Assembly: GCA_026645575.1 (NCBI GenBank)
Contig: JAPKMW010000106.1
Location: 1 to 37,910 of the forward strand
Direction: 5' to 3'
Length of the DNA stretch: 37,910 nt
From: Caldilineaceae bacterium
GTDB taxonomy: Bacteria > Chloroflexota > Anaerolineae > Caldilineales > Caldilineaceae
In this document: in pieces, positions 25,568 through 35,890 of the stretch
Numbering within the stretch: the first letter of the stretch is position 1
How the letters are laid out: each line of letters opens with the position of its first letter
Notes under the pieces: generated by a model
What the model was told of the DNA's origin: nothing
What the model saw: the letters and a program-made list of their open reading frames with translations, nothing else
Database searches by the model: none
Made by a program: the position numbers and the translations under genes

Positions 25568-25722
25568 AATGGAATCTCAACTTATCGCGTGAAGTTATTT
25601 CTTGGTAGTTGCAAACTTACATATTTCCAACGGTGCATCGTGCAGAGAAAGATGGTATAGTATACCCATCCTGCGCACATGCGCAGCGAAGCAACCCGAG
25701 ATTATTCAGGAGAAAGGATTTA

Positions 25723-26664
25723 ATGATGCGTATTTTAGTCACCGGCGGCGCCGGTTTTTTGGGTAGTCACCTCTGCGATCGCTTGTTGGCCGAGGGTCAT
25801 GATGTGATTGCGATGGATAACCTGTTGACCGGCAATACGGACAACATTGCCCACTTGGCCGGCCATAAGCGCTTTCTCTTTATTGAACACAATGTAACAA
25901 ATTATATCTATATCAAAGGTGATCTAGACGCCATTTTACACTTTGCCAGTCCCGCTAGTCCAGTTGACTATCTGGAGTTACCCATTCAAACGCTCAAGGT
26001 CGGCAGTCTCGGCACCCACAACGCGCTAGGGTTAGCCATGGCAAAGGGGGCGCGTCTGCTACTCGCCAGCACCAGCGAAGTCTATGGCGACCCGCAAGTT
26101 CACCCGCAAACAGAGGATTACTGGGGCCACGTCAACCCCATCGGCCCGCGTGGCGTCTATGATGAAGCCAAACGCTTTGCCGAAGCGATGGTGATGGCTT
26201 ATCACCGTAGCCATAACGTCGATACACGCATTGTGCGGATTTTTAATACGTACGGACCCCGTATGCGATTGAATGACGGGCGGGTTGTCCCGAACTTTAT
26301 CGGTCAGGCTCTCCGGGGCGAACCATTAACCGTCTACGGCGACGGCAGCCAAACCCGCAGCTTCTGCTTTGTCAGCGACCTGGTGGACGGCATCTACCGC
26401 TTGCTTCTGAGTAATGAAGCGGAGCCGGTCAATATCGGCAATCCGACCGAAACCACCATTTTGGAATTTGCCCAGAAGATCAACGCCTTCACCGGCAACC
26501 CCGCCGGCATTCAATTTAAACCATTACCCAAGGATGATCCAAAGCAGCGGCAGCCTAACATCACAAAAGCCCAACGGATTCTAGGGTGGGCGCCCAAAGT
26601 CGCCCTCGACCAAGGCATGGCGACCACAGTCGATTGGTTTGCTGAACGGATCAAACAAGCCTAA
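25723..26664 (+). CDS. UDP-glucuronate decarboxylase (UDP-xylose synthase type)
   Basis: A 313-residue extended short-chain dehydrogenase. The NAD-binding GGAGFLG (8-14) is followed by the UXS-type run [40 protein letters not shown] (T117, S118, E119), and Y146-x3-K150 in [32 protein letters not shown] and [16 protein letters not shown] are also UXS-like. It should turn UDP-glucuronate into UDP-xylose for glycan synthesis. Start at 25723 or the adjacent ATG at 25726, both served by AAAGGA; the open frame upstream is not family-like. It is the first plus-strand gene before the hydrolase/SGNH set, 115 bases away, so co-transcription is possible. Confidence 0.92.
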   Translation: MMRILVTGGAGFLGSHLCDRLLAEGHDVIAMDNLLTGNTDNIAHLAGHKRFLFIEHNVTNYIYIKGDLDAILHFASPASPVDYLELPIQTLKVGSLGTHNALGLAMAKGARLLLASTSEVYGDPQVHPQTEDYWGHVNPIGPRGVYDEAKRFAEAMVMAYHRSHNVDTRIVRIFNTYGPRMRLNDGRVVPNFIGQALRGEPLTVYGDGSQTRSFCFVSDLVDGIYRLLLSNEAEPVNIGNPTETTILEFAQKINAFTGNPAGIQFKPLPKDDPKQRQPNITKAQRILGWAPKVALDQGMATTVDWFAERIKQA

Positions 26665-26779
26665 AAACAAGCACGCTTACGCGCAGATCCAGAATTCCTT
26701 GTTATACTGCCCATGCACGTCATGCACTCCCCAGTCGATGCGCGTGTATGGGCCGGTACTTGGATGATCTCGCAGTGTA

Positions 26780-28231
26780 ATGAAACAACTTCAATTTTTG
26801 CCCTTGTTGAGCGTTCTCTTGCTCCTGCTGGCGGCTTGTAGCTTTCGGCGGGCTGCACCGGCAGAGGTCGAAACTGTGGCCGGCGCCACGCCTACCGCCA
26901 CGTCATTGGTGCGTGGGTTACAACCCACCTTCACGGCCACCCCGTTGCCACTGGTGGCGACGCCACCAGCCGCTGATGCGCCTTTACTCTTAGCGACAGC
27001 GACATCAGCACCGCCAACACCTGCGCCACTCCCCGCCCCTGTGTTGGCGCCACGTGGGGGGGTGCTAACCAATGTGCTTTACCTGGACACAGTGTCGGCG
27101 GCGCAGATCGACGAATTGAGCGCCCAATTCTATCCGGCCAACAATCTGCTCCCCGCCCGCTATGACATTGACCGCTATCAACTCACCTTACAAACGGTGG
27201 ATGAAAATGATCAACCGGTTGTTGTGCGCGCCGAACTCTTTTTCCCGCGCTTGACGGCCTGGTCGGCCTTCCCGGTGTTGGTCTATGGCGCCGGCACCAC
27301 CGGCATTGGCGCCAACTGCGCCCCCTTGGATGAGTGGACGCATGGCCGCAACTGGGGTAACTATCGCACCCACATGCTCTCCTATGCGGCGCAAGGATTG
27401 ATCACCATTCTGCCCCTCTGGCAGGGCTATGATGATGCGGCGCGCACCCATCCTTACTTCGTGGCGCGGTTGGAAGGGTATCTGCTGCTTGATGCAGCAC
27501 GGGCAGTCTATAACTTCTTTGCCGCACCGCCCCCTGGTATTATGGCCCAACCGCTGGATGCCGTCTTTTTTGGCGGCTATTCACAAGGGGGACATGGGGC
27601 CTTTGCCGCCGATCAATTTGCCCCCTGGTATGCGCCCGAATTGACGGTCAAAGGGGTGATTGGTCACGCCACGGCGCCTAGTGTAGAAGCCTTGCTGCGC
27701 GAGCGGCCACCGCTGGCTCCCTACATCGTCCACGCCTATAGCAGCTACTACGGCCCCTATGTAATCGCGCCGGAGAGTGTCTTTCTGCCCCAGTGGTTGC
27801 CCACCTTTGCCCAGGATGTGACGAGTAAATGCGTCGATGAGGTCTATCAATATTATCCGGTCGAACCGGATCGCCTCTACCGGCCGGAGTTTCTCAATGC
27901 GCTCTATAGCGGGCAATTGGCGGGTGGTTTTGCCGCCTTCAAACAAGTGTTGGATCTCAACTATGCGGGTGAGGCCATCAATCCCGACACGCCGGCCGCG
28001 CTGTTGCATGGCGCCATCGACCCGATTGTTACGACGCAGACAAACGAAACGTTTATGACGGAGATTTGTGCGCTAGGCAAACGGGTCACCTATTTCCTCT
28101 ACCCAGAGGTCAACCATTTTGTCACTCGTCAACATGCTTTCGCTGACACCTTGCGCTGGATGCAGGAAATTTTGAATGGCGGTACGCCCCGTTCGGATTG
28201 TCCGGCTGATGTGGAGATGGATGGAGGGTAG
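26780..28231 (+). CDS. Secreted alpha/beta-hydrolase lipoprotein, paralog 1
   Basis: A 483-residue lipoprotein. Signal peptide with lipobox LLAAC (C20), then a Thr/Pro/Ala linker to about residue 92. The catalytic domain has the nucleophile in GGYSQGGHG (S268), a candidate acid D414 in LHGAIDPIV, and histidine H446 in YPEVNHFVTRQH. An oxyanion-type stretch is VYGAGTTGIGANCAP. The overall pattern resembles secretory lipases or acetyl-ester hydrolases, with about 45% identity by eye in the core to the second copy at 29537-30955. It probably acts on esters outside the cell. Stop and the next start are 2 bases apart, so it is translationally coupled to the SGNH gene. The start has no clear ribosome-binding site. 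Confidence 0.85.
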   Translation: MKQLQFLPLLSVLLLLLAACSFRRAAPAEVETVAGATPTATSLVRGLQPTFTATPLPLVATPPAADAPLLLATATSAPPTPAPLPAPVLAPRGGVLTNVLYLDTVSAAQIDELSAQFYPANNLLPARYDIDRYQLTLQTVDENDQPVVVRAELFFPRLTAWSAFPVLVYGAGTTGIGANCAPLDEWTHGRNWGNYRTHMLSYAAQGLITILPLWQGYDDAARTHPYFVARLEGYLLLDAARAVYNFFAAPPPGIMAQPLDAVFFGGYSQGGHGAFAADQFAPWYAPELTVKGVIGHATAPSVEALLRERPPLAPYIVHAYSSYYGPYVIAPESVFLPQWLPTFAQDVTSKCVDEVYQYYPVEPDRLYRPEFLNALYSGQLAGGFAAFKQVLDLNYAGEAINPDTPAALLHGAIDPIVTTQTNETFMTEICALGKRVTYFLYPEVNHFVTRQHAFADTLRWMQEILNGGTPRSDCPADVEMDGG

Positions 28232-28233
28232 GC

Positions 28234-29454
28234 ATGCGCCGTTTCCTGGTCAAGTTTCTGTTGTTGCTCCTGCTCCTGCTGGCCGGGCAACTGGTTGCCG
28301 GCTATTTCTACCCGGCTGAGATCCCGGAACCGATTCTGCACTTTCAGCGGCTGCTTGACCAGGGCGCCGACGTTCTCTACTTTGGCGACAGCACCCTCTG
28401 GCACCCCGAAGGCAGCCAAACCACGGCCGCCATGCTCCAAGAATTGCTGCCGGATCGCAACGTAGGTGAACTTGCCCACGCTGCCTATGGCCTGGATGTG
28501 TATCGCAGCTATATCAACTTTATGCTGCGCCAGGGCTATCGACCGGCGCTGGTGATTATGCCGATCAATATGCGCGCCTTTTCGCCGGAGTGGGATCAGC
28601 GACCGGGCTATCAATTTACCCAGGAGAAACGGGTCTTGGCGTTGGGGTTGCCCCTGGCGCGCGCCTTTGGTCGCCCCCTGAATCTCTTTGGCGGTTATGA
28701 GTCGGCGATCACGCAGGATGACTTTTTGCGCAGCCCCGTCTATGCCGGCACGACCAAGATCGGGAAAGTGCAGGACTTTGAGGATGAAGAGCGGGTTGCG
28801 CCGTTGGTGGAAGGGGGGGGGGAGCAATTTGTCTACTATCAAGAACTCCCCGCCGACGGCGACTACCAACGGTTGTTGACCTACTATTACATGGCCGCTG
28901 TCAGCCCCAATCATCGCAAGATCGGGGCGATGGTTGATATTGCCCAACGGTTACAACGGGTGGGGGTGTCGGTGCTGTTCTATGTCACGCCGGTCAATGC
29001 AGAGTTGGGCGATGTCTATGTGGGAGAGGCGTTCCGGCAGCAATTCGCCGCCAATGTACAGGTGGTGCGAGAGCAATTGGCGGCGCAAGGAATCGATCTG
29101 CTGGATCTATCCTTTGATCTGGCCGCCTACTACTTTACCGACACCGAACATCTGCGCCAACCGGGTAAACGGTTTATTGCGGAACAGTTGGCCGAGCGCA
29201 TCGATCCGGCAGCGATGCCGCCGACCCTCACGCCGTCGCCACCAGCGGTGACACCCACAACCGCTGTCACGCCGACGCCAGCCGACGGCGTCCCCGTCAA
29301 CCCGCTGTTGGCAACCACCATTGCGCGCGCCACTGCTGCTGCCGGCGGTGACGCAACGACGCCCACGGCGCCCACAGTCGTAACACCAACGCCCATTGCC
29401 AATCCGCTGTTGGCAACCGCCGTCATGCGCGCAACCGAGGCTGCCCAACGGTGA
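28234..29454 (+). CDS. SGNH-type O-acyltransferase/esterase-like protein (DltD/AlgX-like)
   Basis: A 406-residue protein with an N-terminal membrane anchor (LVKF followed by eight Leu). The catalytic pattern fits the SGNH fold: VLYFGDSTLWHPEG with D52-S53 as the GDS nucleophile, and D303-x-x-H306 in FTDTEHLRQPGKRFIAEQLAE as the Asp/His pair. Between them are VIMPINMRAFSPEWDQ and VLFYVTPVNAEL. Such proteins accept acyl groups exported by an MBOAT protein in alginate, teichoic acid or peptidoglycan modification. After residue 325 a Thr/Pro linker carries two copies of a short motif NPLLAT-xxx-RAT-x-AA (about 356-368 and 390-402), function unknown. GGAGGG five bases upstream; tightly coupled to the hydrolase gene before it. 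Confidence 0.8.
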   Translation: MRRFLVKFLLLLLLLLAGQLVAGYFYPAEIPEPILHFQRLLDQGADVLYFGDSTLWHPEGSQTTAAMLQELLPDRNVGELAHAAYGLDVYRSYINFMLRQGYRPALVIMPINMRAFSPEWDQRPGYQFTQEKRVLALGLPLARAFGRPLNLFGGYESAITQDDFLRSPVYAGTTKIGKVQDFEDEERVAPLVEGGGEQFVYYQELPADGDYQRLLTYYYMAAVSPNHRKIGAMVDIAQRLQRVGVSVLFYVTPVNAELGDVYVGEAFRQQFAANVQVVREQLAAQGIDLLDLSFDLAAYYFTDTEHLRQPGKRFIAEQLAERIDPAAMPPTLTPSPPAVTPTTAVTPTPADGVPVNPLLATTIARATAAAGGDATTPTAPTVVTPTPIANPLLATAVMRATEAAQR

Positions 29455-29536
29455 GACATGCCAACACCCCCAGTGCGCCTCTGTGCCGAAACGAATTGGT
29501 CGCTTGTGTAGAGGGTTGAAAGGAACTCTTACCTCT

Positions 29537-30955
29537 ATGAAACCACACGCTTTCCTGATGCCGTTCCTCTGCCTGCTCTTCTTGGCGAGCGCCTGTAACA
29601 GTAGTATGGCATTTGTCCCAGCGGCGGCAGCAACCCCGGTCTTAGTGCCGACAGCGACCCAAACGGCTGCCCGCACTAGCCCGCCGTCAACGGTCGCCCG
29701 GACGCCAGCCCCGACGCCGACCACCCCTGTCACCACGACAACCGCCGCAAGTACAACAGCAACGATCACGGCAGCCGCAACCCTCACGCAACCAGGGACC
29801 ATCCTGGCTGTGCAACTGCTGGAAACCGTTGCTGTGACGGAGATCAACCGCTTGAGCAGCGCTTTTTATCCTGCCAGCAATCTGGTGAATGCCCGCTATG
29901 CCGTTGATACTTATCGGCTTACGGTGCAGAGTCGTGATGAAACCGGCGCCCCCATCAACCTCCAAGCCGATCTGTACATCCCCCGTGTCAGCGCCGGGAC
30001 GACCTTTCCGGTCCTTGGCTATGCGCCTGGCACCACCGGTTTGGGTGATGGCTGTGCGCCCTCGCAAGAGTATCCATTAGGCCGCTCTTGGGGGAGCTAC
30101 CGCACCCATAGCCTGAGTTACGCCGGCCAGGGTTTTATCACTGTGCTGCCCGACGGCATGAGTTATGGTGACCCGGATCGTCCCCATGAATATTTCATCA
30201 GCGAGTTGGAGGCGCATACGTTGCTGGATGCAGCGCGCGCAGCCTACAATTTCTTTGCCAACCCACCGGCTACGGTGCGCGCCCGTCCGCAACAGGCGCT
30301 CTTTTTTGCCGGCTACTCGAATGGCGGTCACACTGCCTTCGCCGCCAAAGACTTCGCCGCCGACTATGCACCGGAACTGCCCCTCCGTGGCGTCATCAGC
30401 CACGGCGCCACGACCAACGTCGAAACGCTCATGCGTGAAAGTCCCATCTTTACGCCTTATCTTGTCTACGCCTACCGCTACTTCTTTGGCGCCGACGTGA
30501 TTGCGCCGGCAGATGTCTTTCTCGACTCATGGCTCACCAATTTTGACCAGGCTGTCTTGACCCAATGTGTCGATAATATCTTTGTCTCCTATAGCAACGA
30601 TCCGGCAGCCATGTATCGACCGGAGTTTCGCACGGCGCTCAATGGGACATTGGGCGACACCTATCCGCTCTTCAAAGCAGTGCTGGATGCCAACTACGCT
30701 GGCACCTTTGGCGGCTTTGATGTACCCGTGGCTTTTTTCCAAGGCACCGCTGATTACATTGTCACCCCCACATCGCAACAGCAGTTTGCCGCGTTGCTTT
30801 GCGAACAGGGACAACCCGTGACCTATGCCACCTTGCCCGCTGTGCAACATGCGACGACGCGTCAGGTCAGTTTCAAAGCGACAATGGCGTGGATGCGCGG
30901 CATCGCCCGTGGGCAGACGCCGCAGAATAATTGCGCACAGATTACGGCAGAATAG
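29537..30955 (+). CDS. Secreted alpha/beta-hydrolase lipoprotein, paralog 2
   Basis: A 472-residue lipoprotein, paralogous to the gene at 26780-28231. Signal peptide ends LASAC (C20), followed by a 70-residue Thr/Ala/Pro linker. Shared landmarks: LNARYAVDTYRLTV-like strand, YAPGTTGLGDGCAP, SWGSYRTHSLSYAGQGFITVLPDG, nucleophile GYSNGGH (S261), acid candidate D406 (FQGTADYIV) and histidine H438 (AVQHATTRQ). Start at 29537 gives a proper signal peptide, with AAAGGAA about 13 bases upstream; the frame is open back to 29396 without family similarity. It follows the SGNH gene by 82 bases. Its TAG stop is the outer end of a family B repeat. Confidence 0.85.
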   Translation: MKPHAFLMPFLCLLFLASACNSSMAFVPAAAATPVLVPTATQTAARTSPPSTVARTPAPTPTTPVTTTTAASTTATITAAATLTQPGTILAVQLLETVAVTEINRLSSAFYPASNLVNARYAVDTYRLTVQSRDETGAPINLQADLYIPRVSAGTTFPVLGYAPGTTGLGDGCAPSQEYPLGRSWGSYRTHSLSYAGQGFITVLPDGMSYGDPDRPHEYFISELEAHTLLDAARAAYNFFANPPATVRARPQQALFFAGYSNGGHTAFAAKDFAADYAPELPLRGVISHGATTNVETLMRESPIFTPYLVYAYRYFFGADVIAPADVFLDSWLTNFDQAVLTQCVDNIFVSYSNDPAAMYRPEFRTALNGTLGDTYPLFKAVLDANYAGTFGGFDVPVAFFQGTADYIVTPTSQQQFAALLCEQGQPVTYATLPAVQHATTRQVSFKATMAWMRGIARGQTPQNNCAQITAE

Positions 30956-31042
30956 GGGGTACAGACGCGAATTTAGGTGGTGCGGATTTACCCCTAAACT
31001 TGGAAGAAATCCGCGTTATCTGAATCCGCGTCTGTGCCCCTA
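30953..31042. repeat. Inverted-end intergenic element, family B, copy 3
   Basis: Left end TAGGGGGTACAGACGCG (30953-30969) and right end ATCCGCGTCTGTGCCCCTA (31024-31042) are near-complements, and inner parts (GTGGTGCGGATTT / AAATCCGCG) also pair. Both outer TAGs are used as stop codons: the left one ends the hydrolase lipoprotein, the right one (on the minus strand) ends the MBOAT gene. It can serve as a bidirectional terminator. Confidence 0.85.
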
Positions 31043-32512
31043 AAACTGGAAATAGATAAAGGGGGTCTCAATCGCAGCGCCGAGGTTGGCAATGGCAATC
31101 GCCATGGCAACGTAGGCCAGCCAGCGCAGCCAGCCAGGGTTACTGGTGAAGGTGCGTTCCATGTTGGCAATGTAACGTTCGTACCACTGACTGATCTCCA
31201 AAATCACGATCAACCCCACCGAGAGTGCCATTTCCAGACGAACATCGACAACCCCGGCCGCTTGCCAGGGGGCAAAGATCGCTTCGGTAAAGGCAGTTGT
31301 GCCAAGTTGGGGGATGCGCTGGATGATCAAGCGCGCGTCGTCTAGGCTATTTGCCCGGAAAAAGATCCAACTAAACAACACGAGATGGAAGGTGATCACG
31401 ATCTTGAGCCAATCGGGCAAGAAAGCGCCGTTGGGACGACCCAGGCGTCGGGCGCCCCAGACGCCGACGCCGCCCAACCAAAGCTCCATGAGAACATAGA
31501 AGGCGTGTAACGCACCCCAAATGACAAAGGTCCAGCGGGCGCCATGCCAGAGACCGCTTACCAGGAAGACAAGCGCAAGATTCATATACCAGCGCCACTG
31601 GACCACGCGGCTGCCGCCCAACGGAATGTAGAGGTAGTCGCGGAACCAGGTGGAAAGGGAAATGTGCCAGCGCCGCCAGAAACCGGCCACCGAGTGGGCG
31701 ACATAGGGTTGGCGGAAGTTCTCCATCAGGTTGAAGCCCATGACACGGGCCGCGCCAATGGCAATATCGGAATAGCCGGAGAAGTCACAGTAGATCTGGA
31801 AGGCAAAGAAATAGGTTGCCAGCAGCAGCGGCCAGCCCGTGTAGTCGCCCGGCTGATTGTAGACCTGGTTGACATAGACCGCCAGCCGGTCGGCGATGAC
31901 CACCTTTTTGAACAAGCCCCAGAGGATCAGCCGCAGCCCGCTGTTGACCCGCGCTTCGCTAAAAACGTGGTGCATCCGAAACTGTGGCAGCATCCGTGTC
32001 GCCCGCTCAATCGGCCCGGCCACCAGTTGGGGGAAAAACGAAACATAGAGGGCAAAGAGGCCAAAGTGCGGCTCTGGTTTCAACGTGCCACGATAGACAT
32101 CGATCACGTAGCTCAACGATTGAAAGGTGTAAAAGGAGATTCCCACCGGCAGCAACACATCCAGGCCAGCAAAGCGATACTCGACATCAAAGAAGCCAAA
32201 GAGACCCCGCACCGACTCATTGAAAAAGTTAAAATACTTAAAGGTAAAGAGCAACCCCAAGTTAACGACCAGACTCAGCGCCAGATATTTGCCACGACCG
32301 GCTCGTTCCGTCTGCCCGCCCATTAGGCGCGCCGCCGTATAATCCACCACGGTCGAGAGCAGCAAGAGCAGCGCATATTCCATGCGCCAGGCCGCATAGA
32401 AGAGATAGCTGGCGGCCAGCAGCAACACCCAGCGATAGCGTTGCGGGCAGAGAAAATAGGCGGTGACAACAATGGGGAAAAAGATCAGAAATTCTACCGA
32501 ATTAAAGAGCAT
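31040..32512 (-). CDS. MBOAT-family O-acyltransferase (AlgI-like)
   Basis: A 490-residue polytopic membrane protein of the AlgI/DltB branch of membrane-bound O-acyltransferases. It begins with LFNSVEFLIFFPIVVTAYFL and YRWVLLLAASYLFYAAWRMEYALLL, followed by ALYVSFFPQLVAGPIERA, IYCDFSGYSDIAIGAARVMGF, NFRQPYVAHSVAGFWRRWHISLSTWFRDYLYIPLGG, and the catalytic histidine H323 in SGLWHGARWTF. It should move acyl groups, usually acetyl, across the membrane onto a polymer through an SGNH partner. The SGNH gene convergent to it, 1.6 kb away, is the obvious partner candidate. Length is normal. Its stop lies in a family B repeat. Confidence 0.94.
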   Translation of the reverse strand: MLFNSVEFLIFFPIVVTAYFLCPQRYRWVLLLAASYLFYAAWRMEYALLLLLSTVVDYTAARLMGGQTERAGRGKYLALSLVVNLGLLFTFKYFNFFNESVRGLFGFFDVEYRFAGLDVLLPVGISFYTFQSLSYVIDVYRGTLKPEPHFGLFALYVSFFPQLVAGPIERATRMLPQFRMHHVFSEARVNSGLRLILWGLFKKVVIADRLAVYVNQVYNQPGDYTGWPLLLATYFFAFQIYCDFSGYSDIAIGAARVMGFNLMENFRQPYVAHSVAGFWRRWHISLSTWFRDYLYIPLGGSRVVQWRWYMNLALVFLVSGLWHGARWTFVIWGALHAFYVLMELWLGGVGVWGARRLGRPNGAFLPDWLKIVITFHLVLFSWIFFRANSLDDARLIIQRIPQLGTTAFTEAIFAPWQAAGVVDVRLEMALSVGLIVILEISQWYERYIANMERTFTSNPGWLRWLAYVAMAIAIANLGAAIETPFIYFQF

Positions 32513-32610
32513 AACCGTTCACTCATTCGACCAAAACTAGCCTTTATCCCTATATAGCGCCGCCTTGGCCGTGAAAACAAGTAGTAATCTTGCAAATGGA
32601 ACCGTTGTTA

Positions 32611-32640
32611 TTGAGCGATTTGGTTAGAATGAGGTAGAAT
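32611..32640 (+). promoter_or_regulatory. Candidate promoter of lepA
   Basis: TTGAGC (32611-32616), an 18-base spacer, and TAGAAT (32635-32640, 5/6 match). It is 53 bases before the first lepA start candidate. Confidence 0.35.
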
Positions 32641-32692
32641 AGACGCGATTGTCGGTGGGTGGTTTTGGTTACCACCTAAAATTATGTAAAGA

Positions 32693-34513
<1,821 letters not shown>

Positions 34514-34521
34514 AACTAGCT

Positions 34522-34552
34522 GGGTAATGCTAACTTTTGTTTAGCATTACCC
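34522..34552. terminator. Hairpin terminator at the lepA / LAGLIDADG junction
   Basis: Perfect 12-base arms GGGTAATGCTAA (34522-34533) and its complement (34541-34552) with a 7-base loop. It starts 8 bases after the lepA stop and overlaps the last codons and stop of the convergent endonuclease gene. Confidence 0.75.
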
Positions 34553-35525
34553 ATTCTTCCCATTTCCTCCGTTTTCGTGTCAAACTAGGTAAGTCAGGCT
34601 TGTAGTACATAAACATACCTAGTTGATGGGCTTGTTTTGATTGATATCGTAAGTCAATACCGTTAATATACCCATTAATACCAGAAAGCCGACGAATATT
34701 CTCTTGCAACCACTCTAGATAAATACGGCTCCCGGAGGTGAAGATGCCAAGCAAGAATTGTTTTTTGTGTTGTCGGCCTTTACTCCAGCACCCATCCCCG
34801 TCAAATTCGCCACGTAGAAAATCCCGAAAGTATTCATCAGGAATTGCTAATGGACCTAATGTTTTACTCTTGTTCGGTGTTAGACCAATCGCTTCTAAAT
34901 GAGCGCGATAGATGTGATCGCTGAATAAAATATGATATTGCTCTTTATAAGGTGGTCTACGTTCAATACGAAGATGAACTTCAACTGCGTTTGGGTTGCC
35001 CCAATTCATAGCAGAAATATCATGCGGACGTAACCCCAATGCAGCGCAATACATATCAGCAATTTCCCGATCAGTTGAGGCAATCCGAACTTCATTGCTA
35101 TTTGATTGCAAGTTACCATCCGACGCAATCAACCCTACCACGTAAGCGAAGTCAGATGACCACTTGAGGCATTCATCCGGCACAATGCGCTTCACCTTAT
35201 CCCAGCCACTTGGCCTGACTGAAATGCCATGTTCTTCCATACGCCGATAGACAACCGAAGTAGCACAGCCATATAGTTGCGCAATCTCCGGCGCAGTACG
35301 GTTTTCTTGGAGGTAGAGTCGTTCGAGTTCAGCTTTGGGAATATCAATGTACAAATAGTCCCAGTGTCCACGTCGCGATAAACCATACTCTTTCATCCGA
35401 TTGATGATTGTACCAGACGTGACCCCAAACCGTGCAGCAATCTCTTTTGTATTCAACCCCTGCTCATAATACAATTCTTCTAACACTGCCTTGGGAATTT
35501 CAACATAGTCGCTACGCCGCTTCAT
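34530..35525 (-). CDS. Free-standing LAGLIDADG endonuclease-like protein with two N-terminal HTH repeats
   Basis: A 331-residue protein. Two similar helix-turn-helix units come first: LEELYYEQGLNTKEIAARFGV... (about 14-50) and LERLYLQENRTAPEIAQLYGC... (about 64-103), each ending xxMKEYGLS or xxMEEHGIS. The C-terminal part has both LAGLIDADG motifs: YVVGLIASDG (128-137, acidic D136) and FLRGEFDGDGC (236-246, D244). It should bind and cut DNA as a homing-type endonuclease, or be a regulator derived from one. No host intron or intein is seen around it. Start at 35525 chosen because AAGGAT precedes it and the frame beyond runs into the upstream gene; that gene's stop lies 2 bases before. Composition is more AT-rich than the core genes. 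Confidence 0.88.
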   Translation of the reverse strand: MKRRSDYVEIPKAVLEELYYEQGLNTKEIAARFGVTSGTIINRMKEYGLSRRGHWDYLYIDIPKAELERLYLQENRTAPEIAQLYGCATSVVYRRMEEHGISVRPSGWDKVKRIVPDECLKWSSDFAYVVGLIASDGNLQSNSNEVRIASTDREIADMYCAALGLRPHDISAMNWGNPNAVEVHLRIERRPPYKEQYHILFSDHIYRAHLEAIGLTPNKSKTLGPLAIPDEYFRDFLRGEFDGDGCWSKGRQHKKQFLLGIFTSGSRIYLEWLQENIRRLSGINGYINGIDLRYQSKQAHQLGMFMYYKPDLPSLTRKRRKWEEWVMLNKS

Positions 35526-35527
35526 GG

Positions 35528-35764
35528 TTAATGCATCCTTTCCTTGATGGTTACCTGGGCGGTCAGATATGTATTGATATAGCGCCAACCAATTTCACCT
35601 AGCACAGCCTTACACTGGAAGAGGTTGAAGTCCAAGCATTTGCAAACATCATAGAGGACAAGCATCTCCGCATGAATGGCTTGGGGGAATTCTAGGCCGG
35701 CATCGTCCTGAAGCTCTTGACGCAGTTTGCGCAATGCGTATAGACCTTTCATACTGGCTTCCAT
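35528..35764 (-). CDS. Small protein of unknown function, upstream partner of the LAGLIDADG gene
   Basis: A 78-residue protein that I do not recognise. It is helical and mixed in charge (GLYALRKLRQELQDDAGLEF ... EMLVLYDVCKCLDFNLFQCKAVLGEIGWRY), has two Cys in CKCLDFNLFQC, and no membrane segment. AAAGGAG about 9 bases before the ATG supports it as a real gene. The stop is only 2 bases from the start of the endonuclease-like gene, so the two form an operon. It could be a partner or regulator of that protein; nothing in the sequence decides this. Confidence 0.65.
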   Translation of the reverse strand: MEASMKGLYALRKLRQELQDDAGLEFPQAIHAEMLVLYDVCKCLDFNLFQCKAVLGEIGWRYINTYLTAQVTIKERMH

Positions 35765-35873
35765 AGTTTGCCACTCCTTTCGTAAGTTTTTGCTGTCAGT
35801 TGACTTGCAGGTATGATAGTGTTTACATTAGTGTTGTTTGCCACGTGCTGTACAACATACCATACAGATATTA

Positions 35874-35890
35874 TATAATTAATTGTACAA
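35874..35890 (+). promoter_or_regulatory. -10 box and TTGTACAA operator at the XRE start codon
   Basis: TATAAT (35874-35879) lies 10 bases before TTGTACAA (35883-35890), whose last A is the first base of the ATG. A related half-site TGTACAAC lies at 35849-35856, where the -35 would be. The start of transcription would fall about 4 bases before the ATG, so the mRNA may be leaderless and self-repressed. Inference from position only. Confidence 0.55.
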
